Of a stretch of 64,000 bases of DNA, positions 1 through 10,558 are shown piece after piece. Positions within the stretch are counted from its first letter, which is position 1. Every line of letters starts with the position of its first letter. The notes under the pieces are model-generated. The model had not been told where the DNA came from, made no database searches, and worked only from the letters and a program-made list of their open reading frames with translations. This stretch comes from Phoenix dactylifera. Its lineage: Eukaryota > Streptophyta > Magnoliopsida > Arecales > Arecaceae. A program made the position numbers and the translations under genes. The stretch is taken from contig NC_052395.1 in the NCBI RefSeq assembly GCF_009389715.1, positions 6,844,812 through 6,908,811 of the forward strand, written 5' to 3'.

Positions 1-1000
1 TCACCTATATGAACATAGAAGTGGTGCTGCTTCTAACAGAAAATTGGATATTAATTTTTTTGTACATGTTCATAATCCAAAATGTAGCACAAGGCCATAT
101 ACGATGCTAAAACTTACGGTATACTTCGGAATGAAAAAGGGTAGAGTTTGTGTGTGTGGTACTTCCGACTTTGATAATAAGGAATCACGGTTTAAACTTA
201 AATTACGGTTGATTTCGTCGAAGTTTTGAAGTGCTTACACTAAGAGGAGGTTTAATTCGCAAGAAACTTTCTCAATGCATACACTCAAATAATTAGCATT
301 ACAAACTAAGTGGGGGGATTGTTGGAATTCTCCTTCCTTTTGATAGTTTGTAATATTGAGAGGATTTTAGTCTCACATTGCTTGTGCAGAGTTTTTTAAA
401 TAGCTTTATAAACATTCATATCCTACACATATTTAAGTAATATTTATTTATTTATAGATAAAACCAATATTATATTAATCAAAGATTGGCACGTGTAAAA
501 TTCAGATTGCCTATGAATTTATTTATTTATTTATTGTTATTACACTAATACAGTCTTGTACAATATAACTACTAAAGGCAGTTTTTATTTGTTTTGTACA
601 AAAATAACTGCATGAGCAATTATGTTTTAAACAAACACTGTTCCAATAGTTGTGTTGGTTTAGGGTTTAGTTCAGGGTTATAAATAGCCAATATTCTTCA
701 CAGATTTCTAAGCCTTGCTTCTTCTGGTCGGCTCGTATTAGCCTGTGCTTTATTACAGGTAGTCATTCCCCCCGTTCTACAAAGTAGCAATCCTGACTGC
801 GGGAGCAGACCTTTTTGAGATTCATTCTTGCAGGGCAACTTCTTCTTCTAAACTTTTCATTCAGTTGTTCTGGGGAATCCTAGTTTTGCTGGCTAGGATT
901 CTATTTCGGTTTTATTGTATCCTAGAACGAATTTTGCTGGATCACCAATAGCAACATATTAGGGGCAAAATTCGCTTAAGGACAGTGTTAATTCACGCTT
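1..1000 (+). mobile_element. 3' end of an LTR retrotransposon entering from the left edge
   Basis: A polypurine tract (about 307-319, ending TGGGGGGAT) is followed directly by TGTTGGAATTCTCC at 320. This is the usual junction between the interior and the 3' LTR of a plant retrotransposon. The following few hundred bases have LTR character, with an AGTCTCACATTG motif near 370 and a TTTAAATAGC TATA-like stretch near 398. I could not fix the right end, because the partner LTR lies outside the window. The 61-residue open frame at 44-229 has no motif I recognise and is probably not a gene. Confidence 0.45.
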
Positions 1001-1726
1001 CAAGCCCGATTTCAAATACTAGAGATTCTGCTTCAATATCTTCTATTATATTAAAATCACACTAAACTACGGATGACGAGACAACACGAGCACTGCGCAT
1101 CCATCTCCACCGACTATAGCCAGCTACATTTTAATTTTCAAATAACGTTATTTCACATTCTCCAACCTCGAGGAATAAAAATAAGAGCAATTGCCTTTTT
1201 ATATTTAGAGATATTTCTTAGATCATATTTAAATATTTTAACCGATTGATGTAAAGCTAAAAATAAACTTTAAAAGCATAGTGCTGAGACGCCAATGGAG
1301 CTGCAGATTGGGTGGCATCCATTATTGCCAACCATTGCAGGGACCACATCTGGGTGGGAGACATGGAGTTACCTAGTGCTCTCCACGATGTGATGCTTTT
1401 TAATTTTCTTGGTTGTATCCGTACACGTTATATATGATTCTCCCATTTTTAGCGCACAAAAAGAAAACATTGAAAGCATATCTTCTTTTTTTTAAAAAAA
1501 AATATTCGTGATGTATTAAGCTCGTGGTTACATACATTGATAAACCATCATAAGAACCTGGCTCGATTGGGGCACGACTGGGCTATAAAGAATATTGCAA
1601 TCCAATCAGGCCCAAGTCCTAGCAAAATCGAGGTATATCAACGGCAGTGGGTCATCCACTCCAAATATTGTTTAGTTTCAACCTTGATCACAGTAAAGTA
1701 GGGCTTTTATTTCAGTTCCGTCTCTC
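1001..1726. other. Intergenic stretch, no gene recognised
   Basis: AT-rich DNA between the left-edge LTR and the first copia element. A patch at about 1290-1390 is less AT-rich, but it has no coding match, tRNA or rRNA that I recognise. It may hold the end of the left-edge LTR. Confidence 0.4.
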
Positions 1727-1731
1727 CCCCT

Positions 1732-2071
1732 TGTTGGTTACTAAACTTAGTTTTTAATATTTAGTAACTTATGGTTTTATTTTCAATAATTGCATATTAG
1801 CATGGTGAGGAGTTATATGTCTTTTGGATTTTTGGTCATGTGAGAGTTACATGGAGTTATAAGAAATTTATTTAGAGAGAGTTATTTGAGATTTATTTGG
1901 GGTTATGAATGGTGTAATGATTAATTCAATTAGGAAGGTTAAAAGACCATCTAAAGTTCCTATAAATATCCATGTACTCTAATTGTTTTTTTATGTGAGT
2001 TGAATGAAAATTATTTTTCTTCAAAACTTTCTTCTTGAGTGTTCTTCCTCATATTTTTTTTTTATCTAACA
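1732..2071 (+). repeat. 5' LTR of copia-1
   Basis: 340-bp LTR with TG...CA ends; its partner is 6139-6475. The sequence CCTATAAATATCC near 1960 supplies a TATA box, so transcription would start in the following 30-40 bases. Confidence 0.92.
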
Positions 2072-2098
2072 AAGTGGTATCAGAGCTAGACTGATCCA

Positions 2099-3398
2099 AT
2101 GGCCAATAATACGATGGCATTTTCAATTCATCAACTCACTAAAGACAACTACGAAAATTGATGCATCAAAATGAAGGCACTTCTTGGCTCGCAAGATGCA
2201 TGGGAGATGGTTGAAAAAGGCTATGTGGAGCTTGAAGATGAGGCGACTTTGATGGAGAATCGAAGGCAATCGCTAAGGGAGTCAAGGAAGAAGGACAAGA
2301 AGGCTCTTTTCTTGATTTATCAAGGGTTAGATGAAGCCACCTTTGAGATTGTTGGAGCTGCTACAACATCAAGACAAGCTTGGGAATTTCTTCAAAAAGC
2401 ATACAAGGGTATTGATAAGGTAAAGAAGATTCATCTTCAAAGCCTTAGAAGTGATTTTGAGTCTTTACAAATGAAAGATTCAGAATCTATTGCTGATTAT
2501 TTTACAAGAGTTATGGTGATAGTTAATCAATTAAGGAGGAATGGTGAAACTTTAACCAATGTTCGAGTGGTGGAAAAGGTGTTGCAGTCTTTAGACCCGA
2601 AATTTGATTTTGTTGTTGTAGCAATAGAAGAATCCAAAGATTTGGAAGAAGTGACAATTGAAGAAATTATAGGCTCTTTGCAAGTTCATGAGAAAAAGCT
2701 TAACAAAAAAAAAGGAAGAAAAGCCATTGGTGTAAGTTCTACAAACGAAGCTTACTACAAAAGAAGATTATGGGAGAACTCAAGAAAGAGCCCGAGGATG
2801 AGGTCGAGGCCGTGGCCGAGGATGAGGAAGAGGAAGAATCAATTGTGGCTCATCAAGCAATGAAGAGAAGGAGCAAGGTTCAAATCCTATAAGAGGAAGA
2901 GGATGTGGTAGAGGAAGGCCATATGAAAGAAAGTGGTATGATAGATCTAATATTCAATGTTATAATTGCAAGAAGTTTGGGCACTACTCTTCAAATTGTT
3001 GGAGTGCTGCTACTAATCAAGTTGATGAGAAGGTTAATTATGGTGAAAAGAGAAATGAAGAAGAAGAGCCATTTCTATTATTAGCATATAAAGAAGAACA
3101 AAGCAACAAAGAGGAAGCATGGTATCTTGATACTGGAGCGAGCAATCACATGTGTGGCAAAAGAAGCTTATTTGCGGAGCTTGATGAATCAGTCGGTGGT
3201 CAAGTTACTTTTGGAGATCCTTCTAAAATTTTGATAAGGGGCAAAGGCACTATTTTGATTTATTTGAAGAATGGCACTCGTACATTTATTTCTAATGTTT
3301 TCTATGTGCCAAATATGAAGAATAATATTTTGAGCCTGGGGCAACTTTTGGAAAAAGGTTACAATATTCAAATGCAAAATCGTACTCTTTCTATATGA
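2099..3398 (+). pseudogene. copia-1 gag and protease, broken
   Basis: Reading starts at an ATG at 2099, just after the primer-binding site. A TGA stop where tryptophan is expected (near 2160) cuts the Gag N-terminus. The open part from 2171 has the copia Gag (UBN2-like) fold region. A one-base slip in the A-run at about 2703-2712 moves the frame. In the new frame come an RG-rich tract, a zinc knuckle CYNCKKFGHYSSNC (about 2958-2999) and the aspartic protease site WYLDTGASNHM (about 3121-3153). A TGA at 3396 ends it. No functional Gag could be made from this copy. Confidence 0.85.
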
Positions 3399-3499
3399 GA
3401 TTCAAGAAATAGATTGATTGCAAATATTGAAATGACAAAGAATAGAATATTTCTTCTAAACATTCAAAGTGAAGTGCTATATCTTTAAAGGCATGTTTT

Positions 3500-6151
3500 A
3501 AAGATTCATCATGGCTTTAGCATTTGAGATATGGTCATCTTAACTTTGGTGCTTTAAAGCTTTTATCTAAGCATGATTTGGTGAAGGGATTGCCATTCAT
3601 AGAAGATCCAAAGCAGCTTTGTGAAGGTTGTCTTCTCAGCAAGCATCATAGAAGGAGCTTTCCAAATGAAGCAACATATCGAGCACGAGAGCCACTAGAA
3701 CTTGTGCACACAGATGTTTATGGGCCAATTGTTCCTACCTCTTTTGGTGAGCACAAATATTTTCTCACTTTTACTGATGATTTCAGTAGAAAAATATGTA
3801 TTTATTTCTTGAAAAACAAATCTGAAGCTTTTAGTACTTTCAAAAGATTCAAGATATATGTTGAAAAAGAAAGTGGTTATACTATTAAATCCTTGAAATC
3901 CGATAGAGGTGGAGAATTTACTTCTAAAGAATTTAAAGCTTATTGTGAAGAGAATGAAATTCATAGACCTTTGATGGTTCCATACTCTCCACAACAAAAT
4001 GGAGTTGCAGAAAGAAGAAATAGAACTATTCTTGATATGGTGAGATGCATGTTGAAAAGCAAAGGTATGCCAAAGCAATTTTGGGCCGAAACAGCAAATT
4101 GTGTTGTTTATATCTTGAATAGATGCCCCATAAAAGGCTTGAGAAATATCACACCATAAGAAGCATGGTCCGGTAAGAAGCCTATTGTTTCTAATTTAAG
4201 AGTTTTTGGAAGTATTGCTTATGCTCATTTACCGGAAGAAAAGAGAACTAAACTTGATGATAGAAGTACTAAATATGTTTTCATTGGTTATGATGCTCGC
4301 TCAAAGGGGTATAAATTATATAATCTATGTAATGAAAAAGTTGTTGTTAGTAGAGATGTTGAATTTGATGAAGAAGGCACATGGGATTGGAGTTCTCAAG
4401 AAGAAAAAAGACAATCTGGTACATTTATTGAAGAAGAGCAACCAAGAAATGAAGAGTTACAAGCACCTACACCATCTTCATCTTCATTCCCAGCAGAACC
4501 AAGTTCAAAGCTAAGCAAAATGAGAAGATTAAGTGAAATATATGAGGTAACAGAGAATGAAAATAATCTAACTCTTGTTTGTCTTCTTGCCAATTGTGAG
4601 CCTATAGATTTTGAAGAAGCTATTAAAGATCACAAATGGAAGAAGGCTATGGATGAAGAAATCAAGGCTATTGAGAAAAATGACACATGGAAGTTAGCTA
4701 CTTTACCAGATGGGCATAAGGCAATTAGAGTAAAATGGGTATATAAGATGAAGAAGAATGCACAAGGTGATGTAGAAAAGTACAAAGCAAGGTTGGTGGC
4801 CAAAGGATATAATCAAAGGTATGGTATTGATTATGAAGAGGTATTTACTCCCGCTGCTCGTATGGAAACAATTAGATTGATAATTTCTTTGGCGGCTCAA
4901 TTTAAATGGCAAATATTTCAAATGGATGTAAAATCGGCATTTTTGAATGGTTTTCTTGATGAAGAAATATATGTTGAACAACCACAAGGTTATATCAAAA
5001 AAGGAGAAGAGGAGAAAGTTCTCAAGCTAAATAAGGCTTTATATGGCTTAAAGCAAGCTCCAAGAGCGTGGAACCGAAGAATTGATTCTTACTTCCTTGA
5101 AAATAATTTTATGAAGTGTCCGTATGAGCATGCACTCTATAGTAAGGTAAATGAAAATGAAGATATATTTCTTGTTTGCTTGTATGTTGATGACTTGATC
5201 TTCACAGGAAGCAATCCAAACATGTTTATGCAATTCAAGAAATCTATGATTCGGGAGTTTGAAATGACAGACATTGGCCTTATGTCCTACTTTTTGGGCA
5301 TAGAAGTGAAGCAAACTGAAAATGGCATTTTCATTTTACAAGAAAGATATGCAAAAGCAATATTAAAGAAGTTCAAGATGGAAGATTGTAATCCAGCAAA
5401 CACTCCGATGGAATGTGGCACAAAATTAACGAAGTATGGTGATACAAAAAAGATTGATCCTACTATGTTCAAGAGCCTAGTTGGAAGTCTTTGTTACTTG
5501 ACATGCACAAGGCCAGATATATTATATGGAGTTGGACTTATGAGTCGTTATATGGAGGAGCCAAAATCATATCACTTGAAGGCCGTTAAAAGAATCCTTC
5601 GGTACATCAAAGGTACTATTGGACAAGGCTTATTTTATTCTTCTTCCAAAGATTTTTGTCCTATAGGTTACTCGGATAGCGATTGGGGAGGAGACTTGGA
5701 TGACAAAAAAAGTACTTCTGATTATGTATTTTACTTGGGAGACACTGCATTCATATGGTGTTCGAAGAAGCAGTCAATTGTTACACTTTCTACATGTGAA
5801 GCCGAATATGTAGTTGCCTCCTCCGGTGTTTGTCATGCAATTTGGCTAAGGAAGCTACTAAAGGAGATACAATTTTCACAAAAACAACTTACAAGATTGT
5901 TCATTGACAACAAATCTGCCATATCATTAGCCAAGAACCCCATCTATCATGAAAGAAGCAAGCACATTGATACTCGATATTATTTTATAAGAGAGCACGT
6001 GAAGGACAAGGAGATCGAGCTTGTACATGTCAAATCTCAAGATCAAGTAGCGGATATATTCACTAAGCCCCTCAAGAGTGAAACTTTTTGCATGTTAAGG
6101 AGTTTGCGTAGAGTTGCAAAACCAAGTTTAAGCAGGGGTGTTGGTTACTAA
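3500..6151 (+). pseudogene. copia-1 integrase, reverse transcriptase and RNase H
   Basis: One frame runs from about 3500 to 6151 and is interrupted only by TAG at 3518 (in WLWHLRYG) and TAA at 4157. Domains in order are: GAG-pre-integrase zinc motif (CEGCLLSKHH); integrase catalytic residues in HTDVYGP, KSDRGGEF and the E of NGVAERRNR; reverse transcriptase from about 4610 with MDVKSAFLNG and the YVDDLIF active site; and RNase H with YSDSDWGG and STCEAEY. The part from 4520 to the end is uninterrupted (543 codons), and its stop lies inside the 3' LTR. Both stops can be explained by C-to-T change on one or the other strand. Confidence 0.9.
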
Positions 6152-6475
6152 ACTTAGTTTTTAATATTTAGTAACTTATGATTTTATTTTCAATAATTGC
6201 ATATTAGTATAGTGAGGAGTTATATGTCTTTTGGTTTTTGGTCATATAGGAGTTACATGGAGTTATAAGGAATTTATTTAGAAGAAGTTATTTGAGATAT
6301 ATTTGGGGTTATGAATGGTGTAATGACTAATTCAATTAGAGAGGTTAAAAGACCATCTAAAGTCTCTATAAATATCTATGTACTCTAATTATTTTTTTAT
6401 GTAAGTTGAATGAAAATTATTTTTTTTCCAAACTTTCTTCTTGAGTGTTCTTCCTTTTTTTTTTTTTATCTAACA
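6139..6475 (+). repeat. 3' LTR of copia-1
   Basis: 337 bp, partner of 1732-2071. It begins right after the purine tract ending GCAGGGG and is followed by the CCCCT duplication. Confidence 0.92.
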
Positions 6476-6480
6476 CCCCT

Positions 6481-6706
6481 TTGTCACGCAACTTAACAAA
6501 ATCTTGATCAATCGAGCAGCTGCCATCCGCCATAATATGGTTCATACATCATGCCAGGACACCGCCTAAATGAAGCTATATAATACATATAGGTCCACAG
6601 CTCGTTGCCCAAAGAAACTATATAAATAATATTGCAACCTACCGACATGCTTTCTCAATAACTGCTTAAAATATTTGCAAAGCGCAAAAAAATAAGTTTT
6701 TTTTTT
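6481..6706. other. Spacer between copia-1 and Sirevirus A
   Basis: About 230 bp of unique-looking AT-rich DNA. No gene or motif recognised; a run of T lies at the right end. Confidence 0.6.
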
Positions 6707-6711
6707 TTGTT

Positions 6712-8679
6712 TGTGGAGTGATTGATTAAAACCCCATTTGATTTTGATGAGCTCAAAGCAATTGAGTATATCTTGTGATTACTAATGAATTCAATTGAGT
6801 GTTTCAGTGAAAATCCTGTCCAAGTGTTTCTAGACTTGGTTCATAGTATTTTGGATAAGTTAAGAAGTCTGCATGAACCAATGTCTGAGACTCGAGTCGA
6901 CTCCCGAGTATCACGAGTCGACTCCAAGCGTATCAAGTTCACTGGCACGAGCTCGAGTCGACTCCAGATTAGTACGAGTCGACTCCGACTGAGAACAGAA
7001 AGAAGAACAGAAAGCTTCATCTCAGAACCTGTCAACGAGTCGACTCCTGAAGTGCGCGAGTCGACTCCAATGTTCACCGAGTCGACTCCAGGGAAGTAAG
7101 AGTCGACTCCAAGCAGTCACAGGCAGAAAAGTCAGAGAGCAGTTTTCGGGTCTGAGATTCGAGTCGACTCCAGTGGAACGCGAGTCGACTCCGATGGTTG
7201 GCAGGTCGACTCCAAAGAAGGTAAGAGTCGACTCTCAGAGGAACACAAGGAAAAAGTCAGAGAACGATTTTCGGACTCTGAGATTCGAGTCGACTCCCGC
7301 AGTACACGAGTCGACTCCGAGACTGAGCGACCATCAACAGACAGAAGACCATGTTACTGCCTCTGAGATTCGAGTCGACTCACAGACAGCTCGAGTCGAC
7401 TCCAAGACAAGCTACACGTCAAAAGGCAGAAGACCAACTTTCGGAAACTGAGAGCCGAGTCGACTCCAAGGAGGTTCGAGTCGACTCCAAGACTGGATGA
7501 GCCAAACGACAGAGAATCGAGAGTTCGGGCTCTGAGATTCGAGTCGACTCCCAGGACAGTCGAGTCGACTCGAGTGGACAAAATTCAAATTTGGATCCAC
7601 GGACTTCAGTGGATGAGCCGACTCCAAAAATTGCCAGGTCAACTCCAGAAGTTGGCGAGTCGACTCCAGGTCAAGACGAGTCGACTCCCAGTCAAGACGG
7701 CAACTTTAATTCAAATTTGGAACAGTTGCCGAGTCGACTCCAGAAAAGTGTGAGTCGACTCCTGCTACAGCCGAGTCGACTCCTGATCGCGCGAGTCGAC
7801 TCCAACCCACCAACGGTCATATTGTCAGGCTGCGCAGAGTGTGCAGAACGGCCAGAAAAAGCAGAGTAACGGCTAGTTTCCGTGGAGGTTGGCTTAAATA
7901 GCCACAGAGGACTGTAGCAAGGTAGAGAACAGATATTCCACTCCAAGCATTCAAGTTTTCAAGCTCTCCAAGTGCTCTTAAACGAAAAAGGGGAGATCTG
8001 CATTTACTGCTCCAACAACTTCTTCCCAACAATCAAAGCTTCCTCCTCCTGCATTCAAGTCGACCACTCTTTCAAGAGGAGACCGGAGTTCCAGAAGCCA
8101 TACCTCTTCACCAGCTTAAAAGTGTTTGAGGGCTTCTAACTCCTTTACGATTATATTGTCTTAAATCTGCTTTTTGAGAAGCTATTTTCTGTTTTCTTCT
8201 ATCTCTTGTATTTACTTGATTCAATCGGGGGATTGAATCAAGGGGTTTAAGGTTGGTTGGTGAGCCAAGTTAAAACCAACGTGTGTAAGGGTTTGATTGT
8301 GAGCCCGAGAAAACAATCGGGGTTGGTTCTAGTCGGTGAGCCTGGAAAAACCGACCGAGTTCGTTGTGAGCTCGTAAAACAACAAGTTTGGTTGTGAGCT
8401 TGCAAAACAACCGGCTGTAATCCAAGGGGGTTATAGTGAAATTCCCAAGTGAGACTTGGGGAGTGGACGTAGGAGCAAGGGTTAGCTCCGAACCACTATA
8501 AAACTTTGTGTTTGTAGTGCATTGTCTCTCATCTCCTTCCCCGCACATTACTCACAGCACTAGGCTTTAATTAAATAACTTGCTATAGTTTTTAATTAAT
8601 CATCCACAAAGTTTTAATTAGCCAAATTATATTAAAAACCCAATTCACCCCCCCTCTTGGGTTGTCTATCTGGGCAACA
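6712..8679 (+). repeat. 5' LTR of Sirevirus A
   Basis: 1,968 bp. The first 1.1 kb carries a 21-bp-spaced array of GAGTCGACTC (listed separately). A TATA-like TTAAATA at 7894-7900 follows 92 bp after the array, so the array sits where an enhancer would. The remaining part holds short GGTTG/TGAGCC repeats (8250-8420). The short open frames in this LTR are by-products of the repeat phase, not genes. Confidence 0.95.
6894..7802 (+). repeat. 21-bp-phased array of palindrome GAGTCGACTC in the 5' LTR
   Basis: I count 25 perfect copies, starting at 6894, 6915, 6955, 6976, 7037, 7058, 7079, 7100, 7161, 7182, 7225, 7287, 7308, 7372, 7393, 7457, 7478, 7541, 7562, 7657, 7678, 7731, 7752, 7773 and 7793. 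Degenerate copies start at 7203, 7615 and 7636. Most neighbours are 21 bp apart, and many larger gaps are 61-64 bp, about three units. The sequence between copies is not conserved. The same array recurs in the 3' LTR from 16835. Confidence 0.93.
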
Positions 8680-8681
8680 AG

Positions 8682-8694
8682 TGGTATCAGAGCC
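8682..8694 (+). other. Primer-binding site of Sirevirus A
   Basis: TGGTATCAGAGCC lies two bases inside the 5' LTR and is complementary to the 3' end of initiator tRNA-Met, as in most plant copia elements. Confidence 0.92.
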
Positions 8695-8728
8695 AAAAAC
8701 TCTTCCACTCAAGAGTTAAAAGATCAAA

Positions 8729-10513
8729 ATGACAACCCCATTTGAATCTTCTCACATTGAGGGTCAGTCCACTCAAAGACCCCCTTTCTTCAATGGATCC
8801 GACTACTCATACTGGAAGGCTAGGATGAGAATATTCATCCAAGCCCAAGACTATGAGATGTGGACCATTGTAGTGAATGGCCCATACATCCCATCCACAT
8901 ATGTAGAGGGTGTTAAGGTACCCAAATTAGAAAAGGATTGGGATGAACATGACATGAGGAAGGCACAATTAAACTCTAAAGCTATGAATGTGCTATATTG
9001 TGCCTTAGACCGTAATGAATTCAATAGGGTCTCTACTTGCAATTCTGCAAAAGAGATTTGGGACAGACTTGAAGTGACCCATGAGGGCACGAATCAAGTG
9101 AAAGAGTCCAAAATAAATATTTTGGTTCATAAATATGAACTATTTAAAATGGACTCTAACGAAACAATTACATGCATGTTCACTAGGTTTACTGATATTG
9201 TCAATGGCCTAAAAAGCCTTGGCAAGAACTATACTAACAGTGAACTTGTCAGGAAAATCCTTCGGTGTCTACCAAGGTCGTGGGAAGCTAAAGTGACGGC
9301 AATCCAAGAAGCTAAAGACTTGAACAAGCTTCCACTTGAAGAGCTCCTTGGATCCCTTATGACGCATGAGCTTACCATGAAACAACACAACGAGGAAGAG
9401 TCCTCCCATAAGAAAAAGGTAATAGCTTTAAAATCTACTTCTTCTAACAAGGACTTGTCTTGCAGCAGCAGCAGTGAAGAAGAAGAAGATGAGGAAGATG
9501 GTGGTGAGGCTCTTCTTGTGCGCAAGTTCAAGAAATTCATCAACCACAAGAAGTCCTATCATCAAAGGAGAGGCCCCTCAAATTCCTACCGCAAGGACAA
9601 AGGTAAGGAAAGGGAAAGTGAGGGGATCGGGTGCTATGAGTGCAAAAAGCCGGGACACATCCGAGCTGAGTGTCCCTTACTAAAGAAGAGCAGCAAGTAC
9701 AAGAAGAAGAAGAAAGCCCTTGTCACCACCCTATCGGACTCCGACGTATCATCTTCATCATCGGATGAAGAACAAGAAGAGAAGGCCAATTTTTGTTTCA
9801 TGGCCAACGAAAATGAGGTAACTTCCGATACGCACTATGATTTTTCATTTGATGAACTTTATGATGCGTTTAACGAACTAATGATTGAATATAAGGATGT
9901 TAATGTTAAAAACAGGGAACTAAAAGTAACTAACCAAACTTATATCCGTAAGTATGATTCATTAATTAAGGATAAAGATAATCTTACCAAAGAAAATCTA
10001 GAACTTAAGACAAGCAACCAACTCTTAATTAAGAAGACTAACAACTTAACGAAAGATAATGAAAAACTAACTAAGGAACTTTCAGAACTTAAAAACCATA
10101 AACAAATCTTAAACAAGGATCTCACAAAAGAACTAAATGATTTAAAAGCAGAAAATCAAACATTAACTAAAGAACTTGGAAGATACAAACCTTTAGTTGA
10201 AAGGTTTACATATAATTCTGAAAAGTTAAATATGATACTTAATAATCAACGAGCCGTATTTAATAAAGCGGGTTTAGGATATAAACCAAGAAATAAACAA
10301 AAACTTCTCAGTAACTTCTTTGTTAAAGCTGGAGAAACTAAAATTAAGAAAATAACTTGCTTTTGTTGTGGTACAGTAGGTCATAAAGCAAATGTGTGTA
10401 ATTTTAGAAAAAGTAAAACTAAAAAAAAAATTAAAAAGGTATGGGTTCCAAAAGGAACCAACTTGACTAACCATGAAGGACCCAAGAAAACTTGGGTACC
10501 TAAGATGACATGA
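8729..10513 (+). CDS. gag: Sirevirus A Gag polyprotein, intact
   Basis: Structural capsid/nucleocapsid protein of the element, 594 residues, starting at the first ATG after the primer-binding site. Residues about 1-230 are the copia Gag capsid region (starting with FNGSDYSYWKARM). An acidic serine-rich stretch (about 245-265) is followed by a first zinc knuckle CYECKKPGHIRAEC (about 302). A lysine/asparagine-rich coiled coil (about 400-510, leucine heptads such as LTKELSELKN) leads to a second knuckle CFCCGTVGHKANVC (about 545). The length, the coiled coil and the two CCHC knuckles fit Sirevirus Gag. There are no internal stops. Pol lies downstream in a different frame, with a stop between, so its expression would need a frameshift or a separate start. 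Confidence 0.93.
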   Translation: MTTPFESSHIEGQSTQRPPFFNGSDYSYWKARMRIFIQAQDYEMWTIVVNGPYIPSTYVEGVKVPKLEKDWDEHDMRKAQLNSKAMNVLYCALDRNEFNRVSTCNSAKEIWDRLEVTHEGTNQVKESKINILVHKYELFKMDSNETITCMFTRFTDIVNGLKSLGKNYTNSELVRKILRCLPRSWEAKVTAIQEAKDLNKLPLEELLGSLMTHELTMKQHNEEESSHKKKVIALKSTSSNKDLSCSSSSEEEEDEEDGGEALLVRKFKKFINHKKSYHQRRGPSNSYRKDKGKERESEGIGCYECKKPGHIRAECPLLKKSSKYKKKKKALVTTLSDSDVSSSSSDEEQEEKANFCFMANENEVTSDTHYDFSFDELYDAFNELMIEYKDVNVKNRELKVTNQTYIRKYDSLIKDKDNLTKENLELKTSNQLLIKKTNNLTKDNEKLTKELSELKNHKQILNKDLTKELNDLKAENQTLTKELGRYKPLVERFTYNSEKLNMILNNQRAVFNKAGLGYKPRNKQKLLSNFFVKAGETKIKKITCFCCGTVGHKANVCNFRKSKTKKKIKKVWVPKGTNLTNHEGPKKTWVPKMT

Positions 10514-10558
10514 CTTGCTTGTGTAGGAGTGTCTTACAGCCAAGGTCAACAAGAACTG

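Larger units (their letters stand above)
1732..6475 (+). mobile_element. Ty1-copia LTR retrotransposon, complete but degraded (copia-1)
   Basis: The element is bounded by two LTRs that begin TGTTGGTTAC and end TATCTAACA, and by an exact 5-bp target duplication CCCCT (1727-1731 and 6476-6480). A primer-binding site TGGTATCAGAGC (2075-2086), of the initiator-tRNA-Met type, follows the left LTR. A purine-rich tract precedes the right LTR. The interior encodes Gag, protease, integrase, reverse transcriptase and RNase H in copia order. Several stops and frameshifts disable it. The LTRs differ at about ten or more positions by eye, so it is older than Sirevirus A. Confidence 0.95.

Noticed and set aside
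1290..1395. Possible 5S rRNA-like or exon-like patch
   Set aside because: It does not match the 5S internal promoter boxes as I know them, and no frame or splice pattern supports an exon.
6894..7802. CRISPR-like look: short palindromic repeats at regular spacing
   Set aside because: The repeat is only 10 bp and spacers about 11 bp, inside an LTR of a plant retrotransposon. No cas genes are present and the DNA is eukaryotic.
6785..7946. Several open frames of 75-104 codons on both strands in the Sirevirus A LTR (repeated at 16726-17887)
   Set aside because: They follow from the 21-bp repeat phase, which keeps frames open with VDS, STP or SRL repeats. They overlap on both strands and have no domain.
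8682..8694. tRNA gene suggested by TGGTATCAGAGCC
   Set aside because: It is the primer-binding site complementary to a tRNA 3' end; no cloverleaf surrounds it.
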